From the NCBI GenBank assembly GCA_012295275.1, contig CM022667.1, positions 20,658,410 to 20,685,909 on the forward strand: 27,500 nucleotides of DNA, read 5' to 3'. Positions 1 through 8,754 of this stretch are shown piece after piece (within the stretch, counting starts at the first letter, position 1; each line of letters starts with the position of its first letter). Both the position numbers and the translations under genes were made by a program. This stretch comes from Chrysomallon squamiferum (Eukaryota > Mollusca > Gastropoda > Neomphalida > Peltospiridae). The notes beneath the pieces were generated by a model. The model made no database searches. It saw nothing but the letters and a program-made list of their open reading frames with translations, and was not told the DNA's origin.

Positions 1-76
1 ATTCTTGTAGCAACCAAAACCAAAAATAGGAGGAACAAAAAAATATTACAAGTTAGCATGAAACGAATTAATTCAC

Positions 77-350
77 CTGTCCATTCTTATCAAGAATGTT
101 GTTTGTAAGTTTTAGTTTTTCAAAGGAAATCGTCTGTTTCTGGAGCTGCTCCCCGCTGAACGGGCAGTCTGGGTGCATACAGAGGCGTGACTGGAGGGGT
201 GGGTCAGCCTTACCCGCCACCAGCCACGATGATCTGTGATAGGCGTAACGATACCGCTTGTTGTCAACTGGCACGACGTCCATGAAAACCAGATAGCGGT
301 CTTTGGGTTCGAGGCCAGTGAACGACACTCGTAGAGTGGGAAACATCCGC
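77..350 (-). CDS. Tbx20: Tbx20-like T-box factor, exon 3 (core of the DNA-binding domain)
   Basis: This 274-nt internal exon encodes one split codon plus 91 residues (about 117-207 of the predicted protein). It opens RRMFPT and continues [50 protein letters not shown], which is the central part of a T-box. The run [20 protein letters not shown] and the ending LTNNxLDxxGQ fit the Tbx20/H15/midline subfamily best. Known for the family: a nuclear transcription factor acting in heart, neural and appendage development. The acceptor is TTTTCAG before position 350. The donor is CAG then GTGAAT at 76, in phase 0, where other Tbx20 proteins continue with the I-L-N-S-M-H-K-Y-Q segment. That next exon lies outside the window. 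The frame itself runs only two codons into the intron before a stop, which supports the donor. A Cys replaces the usual Ser in the HPDxPF motif. Exon call very secure; subfamily assignment secure. Confidence 0.93.
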
Positions 351-454
351 CTGAAAATTCAAATGTTTCTTTAATAAAACTGAATTAAAAAAAAAATTCT
401 TGTTTAACATTATTTGGAGGAGACCATCACGTTCGTGAAAAACTGATGAAAAAT

Positions 455-487
455 ATTTATTTTATTTTATTTTATTTTATTTTATTT
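455..487. repeat. (TTTTA)n microsatellite
   Basis: Six to seven uninterrupted copies of a pentanucleotide in intron 2. Confidence 0.9.
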
Positions 488-533
488 ACGTAAATATCAA
501 TTTTAATTTAATATCTATCTGTTTTTCAGTCAT

Positions 534-610
534 AGTAGTAGTAGTAGTAGTAATAATAATAATAACAATAATAATAATAATAATAATAACAATAACAATA
601 ATAATAATAG
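534..610. repeat. Compound (AGT)(AAT)(AAC) microsatellite
   Basis: Six AGT units run into AAT units with AAC interruptions. It is nearly complementary to the array at 776-871. Confidence 0.9.
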
Positions 611-775
611 AAATTAAAAAATATTAATAAAATGTTTAAGTTATAAATAATTTCAGTTAGCTGACAACAGAAAATCAATATTTTCAATTTTAGCTTTTTC
701 TGATGGATATTTATTTTAAACGTTGTTCATTTAGAGATATGTGCTTACGATAAATATTATTTTTTACCTTTATAG

Positions 776-871
776 TATTATTATTATTATTATTATTATA
801 ATTATTATTATTACTACTACTACTGCTATTGTTATTATTATTATTATTATTTTTATTATTATTATTATTAT
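776..871. repeat. Compound (TTA)(ACT)(TTG) microsatellite, inverted partner of 534-610
   Basis: ATT units with an internal ACT block and a GTT interruption: the reverse complement of the composition at 534-610. Confidence 0.9.
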
Positions 872-936
872 AACTGTGTAAAACAGAAGATATTAATAAA
901 CAATTATTTTAAATATTTACCGTAAAAGAAATAAAT

Positions 937-978
937 TAAACTAACTAACTAACTAACTAACTAAATAAATAAATAAAA
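937..978. repeat. (AACT)n-(AAAT)n microsatellite
   Basis: About six CTAA units followed by AAAT units. Confidence 0.9.
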
Positions 979-1013
979 ATTATTCGTGGTTGAACAAATA
1001 ATGTTAAACTAAA

Positions 1014-1185
1014 AAAATGAAAAATTATAAAACATGAAAAATAAAAAAATTTAAAAATTTAAAAAAATAAAATAAAATAAATAAATAATAATAAAAAAAT
1101 AAAATAAAATAAATTAAATAAATTAAAAGAAAGAAAGAAACAGAGAAAGAAAAGAAAGAAAGAAAGAGAGGAAAGAAAAGGGAAA
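1014..1185. repeat. A-rich low-complexity tract (AAAT, AAAG units)
   Basis: Purine and A-dominated sequence with AAATA units, then GAAA units. Long open frames here (minus strand) are low-complexity artefacts. Confidence 0.85.
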
Positions 1186-1255
1186 AAATCTAAACAATAA
1201 ATTTGTAAAAGGGAAAATATAAATAGATACATAAAACAAAACAATCTGTAGTATA

Positions 1256-1262
1256 TAATAAC

Positions 1263-1300
<38 letters not shown>

Positions 1301-1495
1301 TAATAATAATAACAATAATAACAACAACAACAATAACAATAATAATAATAATAATAATAAAACAACAACTATAACTAAACAACAACAACAACAACAAAAT
1401 TATTATAATGTAAAAACGAGAAAGAGTTTCCATTTTTTTTTTCCGATTTCTTATGAAGTCATAAGACATAGACGTGAGAAAATGGAGGCATGGTG
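1256..1495 (-). repeat. Interspersed repeat, copy A (minus orientation) with (AAT)/(AAC) array
   Basis: Read on the minus strand, 1490-1385 gives GCCTCCATTTT, CACGTCT, TGTCTTAT, an A run, TGGAAACTCTTTCTCGTTTTTA, then a TTG array and a long ATT/GTT array (to 1256). The same order of blocks occurs on the plus strand at 3312-3531. Two copies with unique, non-microsatellite sequence define a dispersed repeat of about 110 bp with a microsatellite tail. I do not recognise the family. Confidence 0.75.
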
Positions 1496-1507
1496 ACATT
1501 TCTGTAT

Positions 1508-1735
1508 CAGAAACCGTATAAAGAAAGGCATAAATAAATAATTTTAAAAAACTTCTATACCAGAAAACGTTTAAAGAAAGGTATAAATAAATAAATAAAT
1601 AATTTCTATAGCAGAAAACGTTTAAAGAAAGGTATAAATAAATAATTTCTATAGCAGAAAACGTTTAAAGAAACGCATGTAATTATAATAATAAAGAGAA
1701 ACCTCTGTAGCAGAGAACGTATAAAATAAACAAGA
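1508..1735. repeat. Minisatellite, about five copies of a 43-56 bp unit
   Basis: The unit starts CAGAAAACGTTTAAAGAAAG, then GTATAAATAAATAA and TTTCTATAG. Copies begin at 1508, 1561, 1612, 1655 and 1711. Unit length varies with the number of internal AAAT steps. The outer copies are the most diverged. Confidence 0.85.
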
Positions 1736-1739
1736 GTTA

Positions 1740-2200
1740 AATCGACGGTGCTGTTTTCCCAGACATATTTCCTTCTCTGACTTTCACAGTGGTGGGAGAT
1801 TTACAGGTGTGAAGAGTATCACATTAACACAGGATAATTGTCTTCTGCATTACCGCGGTCACGACATGGTGACATTTAAACAAATCTAGTCGCTTATTAG
1901 CGATCATCAAACCTCTCTCTGTTGATAGACTCGTTTTCTCACAGCATCGTAAATTAAGTGGCTAAGACTGGATAATAACACTGCGCACACTAGAACCGAG
2001 CGTCCGGTCGTTTAGTGCCGAGCTCGTACATCCTATCTCACTCTTTTAATTGTCCCCTTTCCTTGTTGGCTTTTGCTCTTTGGCTGTTGAATTAATCATT
2101 TGATTGAAACGTAATGAGATAGCGAGGACAGACGTTCAACTACAACACGAAGACGCGCTGTTTCGTCTCGGAGAAGAATGTTTGCACCACATAAAAATGA
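1740..2200. promoter_or_regulatory. GC-richer island in intron 2, candidate regulatory element
   Basis: Non-repetitive, CpG-containing sequence in an otherwise AT/microsatellite intron. It has a perfect T-box half-site AGGTGTGA (1805-1812), a forkhead-like TAAACAAA (near 1878) and homeodomain/TALE-like cores. There is no open frame that would splice into the gene. An enhancer role is inferred from composition and motifs only. Confidence 0.3.
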
Positions 2201-2320
2201 AATAAACGTTTTTATTTTTGGTATTGTAATGAAAGCCAGCCTCCGAGTTTTCTATAAAGTCTGGAAAATGATTGCAGTTACATCTCTGTTGATAGTGAGT
2301 TAATGATAGAACATGATAAC

Positions 2321-2402
2321 GTGGGTGTGAACCACGATAAAATAGGAACCAAGATTAAAACAAAGTCTGTGTGTGAACCACGCTGGGATAGGAAACAAGT
2401 TT
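2321..2402. repeat. Two-copy imperfect direct repeat
   Basis: GTGTGAACCACG, then GATA(A/G)GAA and CAAG, occurs at about 2325-2356 and again at about 2370-2401. The first copy includes a T-box half-site GGTGTGA (2324-2330). Confidence 0.6.
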
Positions 2403-2499
2403 AACGCAGTTTAAACTCTTACTGAGAGAGATGCTGTGATAGGAGATTTTATAAATATACATATTTCATTCAGTTATATACATATATATATTCTTCTTA

Positions 2500-2538
2500 T
2501 TTTTTCTTTCTTTCTTTCTTTCTTTTTTTTTTTTTTTT
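2500..2538. repeat. (TTTC)n and poly-T tract
   Basis: Four TTTC units followed by 17 T residues. Confidence 0.85.
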
Positions 2539-3119
2539 GTATAATTCTTTCTTTACCCTCTTGTTAAAATTAAACTTGGTATAAATTTCCATTTGTACGT
2601 TCAGGCCTCGCCTTATAAATATTTTCAATTTTATTTATTTAATAAACAATAACTTCAGGAAATGTCAGTAATTACTGTTTGAACATGCATTTAATACACA
2701 TCTCGCTCTGGTTTACTCAAATCTGTGTCACTGTTAAGAAAGAAGTATTTCACAATTAAACAGTTCTTCTCATGCTAATACTCAGCTGATATTGAAGTGA
2801 ACTCTATGCTTCAGTCGGCTTACGTGTCAAAGCACGTACGTTCTTTTTAATAACATAGATAGCTGATAAGCTGTTATGAATGTATTATGTCTTCACATTT
2901 GAATAACTAGAAAAACACGTGTGATACTTTTGAAGAACAATAACATTCTTTATTTATTCAATATATTATTATTATTATTATAATGATGATAATAATATTT
3001 TTCGTTTTGTTTCTTTTTTTTTTCTTTTTCTCGAATATATTTATATGTATAAGCATGCATATAAAAACATTAGATATAAGAAGAAAAAAGATCTGAGAAT
3101 AATGTGTTAAAATGAGAAG

Positions 3120-3307
3120 AGTGTATTGTTTTTCTGTTGTCGACTACAAAGTGACTGACTCCTCGACACGGCTGTGATAAATCTTACAACACAAGCGATA
3201 CCTTTCCTGTTTCTCGAGTTCTCACGACCACAGTTCAAAGTAATCACAAAGTTCCTAGTCACTGTCAGATTAGGCCAAGAGGTGCTTTTTACACCAACAG
3301 AAACACC
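3120..3307. other. GC-richer non-coding stretch in intron 2
   Basis: Unique sequence with CpGs and nuclear-receptor-like AAAGT(T)C repeats around 3230-3256. No splice-compatible exon seen. Possible regulatory element, weak. Confidence 0.2.
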
Positions 3308-3432
3308 GTGTGTCTGCCCTCCATTTTCACACGTCTGTGTCTTATTACATACTTCAGAAAAAAAAAATTAAATGGAAACTCTTTCTCGTTTTTATATTAT
3401 AGTACTTTTGTTGTTGTTGTTGTTCTTCTATT

Positions 3433-3509
<77 letters not shown>

Positions 3510-3531
3510 GATTATTATTATTATTATTATT
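3308..3531 (+). repeat. Interspersed repeat, copy B (plus orientation) with (TTG)/(TTA) array
   Basis: Plus-strand partner of 1256-1495, with the same leading CTCCATTTT...CACGTCT...TGTCTTAT block, an A run, TGGAAACTCTTTCTCG, a TTG array (3407-3423) and about 31 TTA units (3437-3531). The unique part is clearly alignable by eye with few substitutions. Confidence 0.75.
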
Positions 3532-3904
3532 CGTATTTTCACTTTTCTTTGAAACTAAAACAATCGAGAATGTTTTATTTTCATTTTTTTTCTGTTTTAT
3601 ATATATATATAGTGATAACAGCACCGAAGGAACTTTCTCTAAAGCAAGTCAAATTTTTAAATAAACCAACAGTGTTAAAAATTTATATCTAAATGAATTA
3701 CACTGAAACTGCCGTTGTTTTCTGTAGACTATCTCTATAGTAAATAATTCATTTCTGACTTATCTCAGTTTAAAAAATAGATAAATACTACAAACTCACT
3801 TTGAACAGCTGTTTTCTAACACAAATCTCAGCCTTATCCGGTTTCTTTTTTTTTATTATATCTTTTGAAAGTATTACTATCTTTCTTGTTATTTCAATAT
3901 TAAA

Positions 3905-4024
3905 ATACAAAATATATTTATTTGTTTCTTTCTTTCGTTCTTTCGTTCTTTGGTTCTTTGTTTGTTTGTTTGTTTGTTTGTTTGTTTGTTTGTTTGTTTC
4001 TTTATTTATTCATTTATTTATTTA
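3905..4024. repeat. (TTTC)/(TTTG)/(TTTA) tetranucleotide array
   Basis: About ten TTTG units (3955-3998) flanked by TTTC and TTTA units. Confidence 0.9.
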
Positions 4025-4098
4025 TTATTCTGACTTTTTCGATAAAGACAATGTTAATTATTATTTGCAGATACGTGAAATGTATCATTTTTCTGAAT

Positions 4099-4101
<3 letters not shown>

Positions 4102-4181
<80 letters not shown>
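4102..4181. repeat. (CT)40 dinucleotide array
   Basis: About 40 uninterrupted TC units. It is GA on the Tbx20 transcript and starts 45 nt into intron 2 after the exon 2 donor. Confidence 0.95.
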
Positions 4182-4183
<2 letters not shown>

Positions 4184-4225
4184 CTTAATTCTTACAGAAA
4201 TATATAAGGACATATATTTTCCTAC

Positions 4226-4370
4226 CTTCCAGTTTTAGTGATGATCATTTCTGTTCCAAGTTCGTGAAATTTGTCCCACAATTCCTTAGTTTCCAGACGA
4301 CATGCGGCATTGACCAGTGACGGCGTACACGCCACCTCCTCCACTGCGACTTCTGCCTTTATCTTCACAT
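4226..4370 (-). CDS. Tbx20: Tbx20-like T-box factor, exon 2 (start of the T-box)
   Basis: This exon is 145 nt: 47 whole codons with a split codon at each end (residues about 68-116). It encodes a linker ([17 protein letters not shown]) and then the N-terminal T-box: [45 protein letters not shown] is a Tbx20 hallmark. The donor AG|GTAGGA at 4225 leaves AG, which joins the first G of exon 3 to make Arg and restores the invariant GRRMFPT. The acceptor GTTGTAG before 4370 is phase 1 and fits the single G left by exon 1. A second phase-1 AG exists 18 nt downstream (AAGGCAG) and would shorten the linker, so the exon's 5' edge is less certain than its 3' edge. The linker holds a sumoylation consensus (IKAE, residues about 71-74). 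A CT microsatellite (GA on the transcript) lies 45 nt past the donor. Confidence 0.92.
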
Positions 4371-4575
4371 CTACAACACCCGACAATTGTTTATTACAGA
4401 TACAGCGATAACAAACAGTAATTTAACTAAATATCTACTGTCAGCTTAGCGCAAACCTTTCATTCTTTATCAGGACAATATCAGTTCAGTTAACAGTCTT
4501 TTAATTAATGTATTTCACTGCAGCTACTAATCTGCTTCTTCTACTTCTGCTACTACTACACCACGATACATTGTG

Positions 4576-4656
4576 TTTATTATTATTATCATTATCAATA
4601 TTATTATTATTTTTATTATTATTATTATTTTATTATTATTATTGTTATTATTATTA
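4576..4656. repeat. (TTA)n microsatellite, interrupted
   Basis: ATT units with ATC, TTTT and GTT interruptions in intron 1. Confidence 0.88.
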
Positions 4657-5584
4657 AATAAAAGATAAATATTAGAAATTTTTTTTTTTATCAGTATTTT
4701 AAATATACACATTTTTCTTCTTAATTATAAACAGAATATTAAAAGAAAACTTGATAAAGACAGAATGTTAAACGCTATTTTAGTAAATATCCAGACTAGG
4801 GTCACAGTGAAAAGAGTTAAGTTTCAAATGAAGAAAAAACAAATCAGTGTTTATAACTTTCTGTGGTCATATTACAATGTTAATTTAAAGATAAAGAATA
4901 ACTAATAAAATTTTATTTGATCCTATATTACTTTTTACAGAAAATAAAATTATAATGAAGAAATTTAACGCAACATACACAAATATATATATATATATGC
5001 CATTCAAAAATTTCATTTAAAGTATTTATTTAGCAGACTGTTGAATTTATTATTATTATTATTATTTTGTCTAAAAAGTAAAAAAATATTTCATCATATT
5101 CATACAAAATATACCCAAAATGAGCGAGAAAAATTATGTAGACTTCTGTATATATTAGAAACTTTTATAATAATAATAATATTCAGAATTAGTTTCTGTT
5201 ATTTACCGATGTATACATAGTTTTAACTAAACAGATTTCATGTGAAACCTTTTAATATATCAAAATTTACACTTCATTCTAATACTGTAAATTACTGAAC
5301 TACATGCATTAATCAAAATAAAATCAGTTTTATTTAAGATACTATATAATTTTACAAAGCAAAAATAGTAGTTATTATTCATTAATTGGAAAATTTCCAT
5401 TGTTATTAAAATTCTATGCTATATTAGTATTTCATTTTAAAAGTGTCTATTCGAACAATTTTGTTGCTGTTTATATAATTATAAAGATCAGCTGTGCTCT
5501 TAAAACTGCATTAAAATGATATTTTGATATAATTTGGCTTCTTACAAATTAACCACTATTTTACTAAGACAATATTACCATTTT

Positions 5585-5699
<115 letters not shown>

Positions 5700-6255
5700 A
5701 ATTTAAAGTAGAATCATTAAACAAATATTTGAAGTTAACTGTTAAATCCCCGTTAAATTATAACATTATAAGCACATTATTTAAAAATAATACAGTAAAA
5801 CATTCCAATAATATTATTATTATTATAAAATAGATTTAAAAGATATTACTAATGTATTTATTAATTACTTCTAATGTTAGAAATTTAATAATGTTTATCC
5901 AGAGGTTTTATATGCTTTATAAGTTATTTATTTATTTATTATTATTATTTTTTTTTCTATGTGAGTGAATATTTAATTTTCTGCAGTGGAAAGTGTTTTT
6001 TTAACAATGTTTTATTTAAAACAAACATTAATAAAAATTCACTGACAAAAATATAAACTTTAAGTATCTAAACTTTCGTATTTCTTTTTCAGTCGCAACT
6101 TATAATGTTAGAAAAGAAAAAAAATCTAACCAATTTCTACTGGGCTATTTTATTTCAGTTAATTTCTTTATTAATTTCATCTTGTTTTTGTCGGCTGTTA
6201 AACACGTTAGTGCAGGGATGGACAGTTTTATTAATAATGTTTGAAATGCTAAGTA
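5700..6255. other. AT-rich intron 1 sequence without recognisable features
   Basis: Short ATT and TTTA runs (5812-5826, 5926-5950). Nothing else supported. Confidence 0.6.
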
Positions 6256-6259
6256 ATAA

Positions 6260-6480
6260 ATTTATTGTTCTTATCTCTGGGAGCACGGGGATGTGTCTTC
6301 GCGTCTCACGAGTCTTAGACCTCCAGCGAAGGTGTCTGACTTACACAGTCCCGAGATGTAAACAGCAAAAAATAAACACAGAGCTCTGTCCGGGGTCCAC
6401 ACTAAATCTACGTCTGCCAAAAGATGTAGTTCACCTCTTACCAACGACACCGACAACGTATTTTTCTTATCTGATTTACA
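6260..6480. promoter_or_regulatory. GC-richer island in intron 1, candidate regulatory element
   Basis: CpG-containing unique sequence close to exon 1. It has two forkhead-type sites 7 bp apart, TGTAAACA (6357-6364) and AATAAACA (6371-6378), and an AGGTGT T-box-like core near 6330. Frames are open on both strands for about 60 codons, but none resembles a known protein and none is needed by the gene model. Confidence 0.3.
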
Positions 6481-6610
6481 AGATAGGTTTTATTATCAAC
6501 AGTTCTGGGTGTTGTCATTTTTTTTATCAGAGAATGTTAAACTCACAATTTAAATGAGTTCTTGGTATTAATTTATTATTAATTACGGGTTATTAATTAA
6601 AAACTGTTAC

Positions 6611-6812
6611 CTTCCACGTCGGTTTCCTCTTTACACACATCTTGACGGATGTGTCTGTCTTTTTCTCCGAGTATTGCGTCAATGCTAAAGTTGGTTATTC
6701 TTGGTTCCATGTGTGCAGTTACTATATTTGGCGAGACACTGCTCTTTCCTTCGCCTGTCTCTGCGGACTTCGCCGTAGTGTCCGTTGTCGTTTTTCCTAC
6801 GCAGTCGTCCAT
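6611..6812 (-). CDS. Tbx20: Tbx20-like T-box factor, exon 1 with start codon and eh1-like motif
   Basis: First coding exon: 67 codons plus one base. The start at 6812 (MDDCVGK) is the first ATG after an in-frame TAG near 6863. A TTG at 6845 is also in frame but is an unlikely start, and a second ATG (MEPRITNF) lies 34 codons in. The exon encodes an acidic, low-homology N-terminus followed by RITNFSIDAILG (residues about 38-49). This fits the engrailed-homology-1 pattern FxIxxIL that recruits Groucho/TLE corepressors. Vertebrate Tbx20 has a comparable FSI motif at the same place, so this exon belongs to the same gene as exons 2 and 3. The donor GAAG|GTAACA is phase 1 and agrees with exon 2. 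Neither candidate ATG has a purine at -3, but both have G at +4. Untranslated or alternative upstream exons cannot be excluded. Confidence 0.82.
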
Positions 6813-7120
6813 CCGTAATACGTCGTGAGTACTCAAATCCGACAAAGAGAGTGAGCACTAAAACTGAAACCTCAAACACCTTTCTTTCTATTTTTTTTCG
6901 CAGTATTAATACTGATTCTTTGACAAAACTCTATCGTTATAAAAGGTGATCCATTTTGAAGAGCTATAAGGACCGGAATAGAATAGATTGAGTCTGTTAA
7001 AGCTCTTCCCATTGGCTGGATGTAAGAAGAGGGCGGTTATCGAGTAGGCGTGGCTAAACGTATCAGATATCATCACTGCTAGTGGTGTGGTCCAGGATTG
7101 ATAGCCACATCATCGCTGGA
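6813..7120 (-). promoter_or_regulatory. Tbx20: Candidate Tbx20 promoter and 5' leader
   Basis: GC-richer sequence directly upstream of the start codon. On the minus strand it has a CCAAT box (CAGCCAATGGG, 7009-7019) about 200 nt from the ATG and a GC box on the plus strand (GGGCGG near 7031). It also has a GT/CACCC-type element (GGCGTGGC near 7046) and several GATA cores (around 7037, 7062 and 7100). A perfect TATA box, TATAAAAGG (6938-6946), is present but points the other way (plus strand). The transcription start cannot be read from the sequence. That this is the promoter is inferred from position and motif content. Confidence 0.45.
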
Positions 7121-7263
7121 AAACTCGCTTTAATTCCTCTACAGCACAAATCTTTTATTTTCTTTTTCTTTTTATCTGTGATCTTGTGAATTTTTATTTG
7201 TTAAAATTTTATTTTATTTTTGAAACAAAAAACTAGCATGTGTAAAAATTTAATAAATTAGGC
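7121..7263. other. AT-rich spacer
   Basis: T-rich unique sequence upstream of the candidate promoter. Nothing recognisable. Confidence 0.5.
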
Positions 7264-7335
<72 letters not shown>

Positions 7336-7523
7336 ATTAAAATAATAATAATTAATAATAAAATAATAAATAAATAAACAACAAGGAGAAGAAAGAAAGA
7401 AAAATAAATAAAGGATGAATTTCATACAAGGATCAAAATAATTTTCTTTAATCATGAAAAATAATAATTTTGTTATTAATTTAATATATCTAACTAACCA
7501 AAATAATAATAATAATAATAATA

Positions 7524-7597
<74 letters not shown>

Positions 7598-7600
7598 AAA
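7264..7600. repeat. (AAT)n arrays and (AAAT)n array
   Basis: About 24 AAT units (7264-7334), shorter AAT/AAAT runs to 7380, AAT again at 7502-7560, and ten AAAT units at 7560-7598. Confidence 0.92.
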
Positions 7601-8390
7601 AATAAAAAAAAAAAAATACTAATACTAATACTGCTACTAATTATAATAATAATAAAACAAAATAATTTTAAACATTAATAATAAAAAAGGTCGAGCCAAA
7701 ACCATGTGTATGACAAATTATTAATGTCAGAATTTATTTTAAATATTTTTGATATTTCTGAATTATACATTTTTTTCTTTAGGAAATTTATAAATTAGTA
7801 AGAAAAAAATATATTTTACTTAATTGTATAAAATATCTTTCCTTTCATTTTTCTCTAAAAGAATAACTTTTTTCATACAGTAGAACACAACTTTTTTTAA
7901 TGATTTGATTCGTTGAAACATATATGAGGTACATTTTGATTTCTGTATAAACATTATATATTATCATGAAAAATAATTATATTTATTAATATAACCATAA
8001 AGTAATTTTGATAAACGTGTATTTACACATTTTACAATCTAAAACATTTAAAAAGACAAAAATATAAATACTGAAGATGAATTTCTCTTAGTTATTTAGT
8101 TTTAATAATTAATTTCTAAAATTCAATTTTCTACACATAAATCTATCTTTTCATTTATATTCTTTATATTTTTTTGTTCAAAGGTTCTTCTTCAGTATTT
8201 AATTGCTGAATTAGTTCTTAAAATAACATTTTAAAAAGAGTTTTCATTCAAAAAATCACACATAAACTCTTGTTATTTAAGAACTATTTTGTTTCGATGT
8301 AGAACTGGTGTAGACGAAATTGAGAACAAAACATTTGGTCTCGTACTCTCGACAGTTGGGAAATAAACAATTAACTTTAGTTTTTATTTT
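7601..8390. other. AT-rich intergenic sequence
   Basis: Very low GC, no long arrays, no open frame of note. I see nothing functional in it. Confidence 0.6.
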
Positions 8391-8464
8391 ATTATTGCAG
8401 TATAAAAAATAATAACTAGCCGTGCTGAACTTCGCGGGATTAAGCTGATTATCTTAAAACTGTA

Positions 8465-8500
8465 ACAAGTCATTCCATATATATATATATATATATGAAC
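8465..8500. repeat. (TA)n microsatellite
   Basis: About ten AT units at 8478-8497. Confidence 0.85.
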
Positions 8501-8725
8501 ATATATAAAATTCATTTTGCAATTTAGAAGTTGAAGAAAAAGAAAGAAATCAGTTAAAGGAAATAAAAAATTAATTCCATAAATTACTTCATCAAAATCA
8601 AATTCGGACAAACAAGCAAAAAAGACAAAAACAACAACAAAAGAATAACAGAAAACCAACAATATCAGTATTATTTTATGTATTTAAATAAAATAACTGT
8701 CAAAACAAAAAACTAAAACAATAAC

Positions 8726-8748
8726 TTTTTTTTTTTTTTTTTTTTTTG
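8726..8748. repeat. Poly-T tract
   Basis: A run of about 22 T residues immediately before the next island. Confidence 0.85.
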
Positions 8749-8754
8749 CAGTGG

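Larger units (their letters stand above)
351..4225 (-). other. Tbx20: Tbx20 intron 2
   Basis: An intron of 3875 nt between exon 2 and exon 3, with GTAGGA at its 5' end (4225) and a TTTTCAG acceptor at its 3' end (351). It is mostly microsatellite and A/T-rich sequence. It also contains a GC-richer, possibly regulatory stretch at 1740-2200, a second at 3120-3365, a minisatellite at 1508-1735, and two inverted copies of an interspersed repeat. No further exon is needed, because the flanking exons join in frame. Stretches without a named feature (611-775, 2205-2320, 2540-2960, 3613-3900) are plain AT-rich sequence in which I see nothing. Confidence 0.85.

Noticed and set aside
1059-1499. Long minus-strand open frames rich in Ile, Leu and Tyr
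   Set aside because: They translate AAT/AAC microsatellites. The only non-repetitive part belongs to the interspersed repeat shared with 3308-3531.
3308-3692. Poly-Leu, poly-Tyr and poly-Asn frames on both strands
   Set aside because: All three phases of the TTA array are open on both strands. Low-complexity artefact.
6105-6557. 150-codon plus-strand frame in intron 1 with a hydrophobic start
   Set aside because: Antisense to the intron, no recognisable domain, AT-driven hydrophobicity, and its centre coincides with a GC-richer regulatory-type island.
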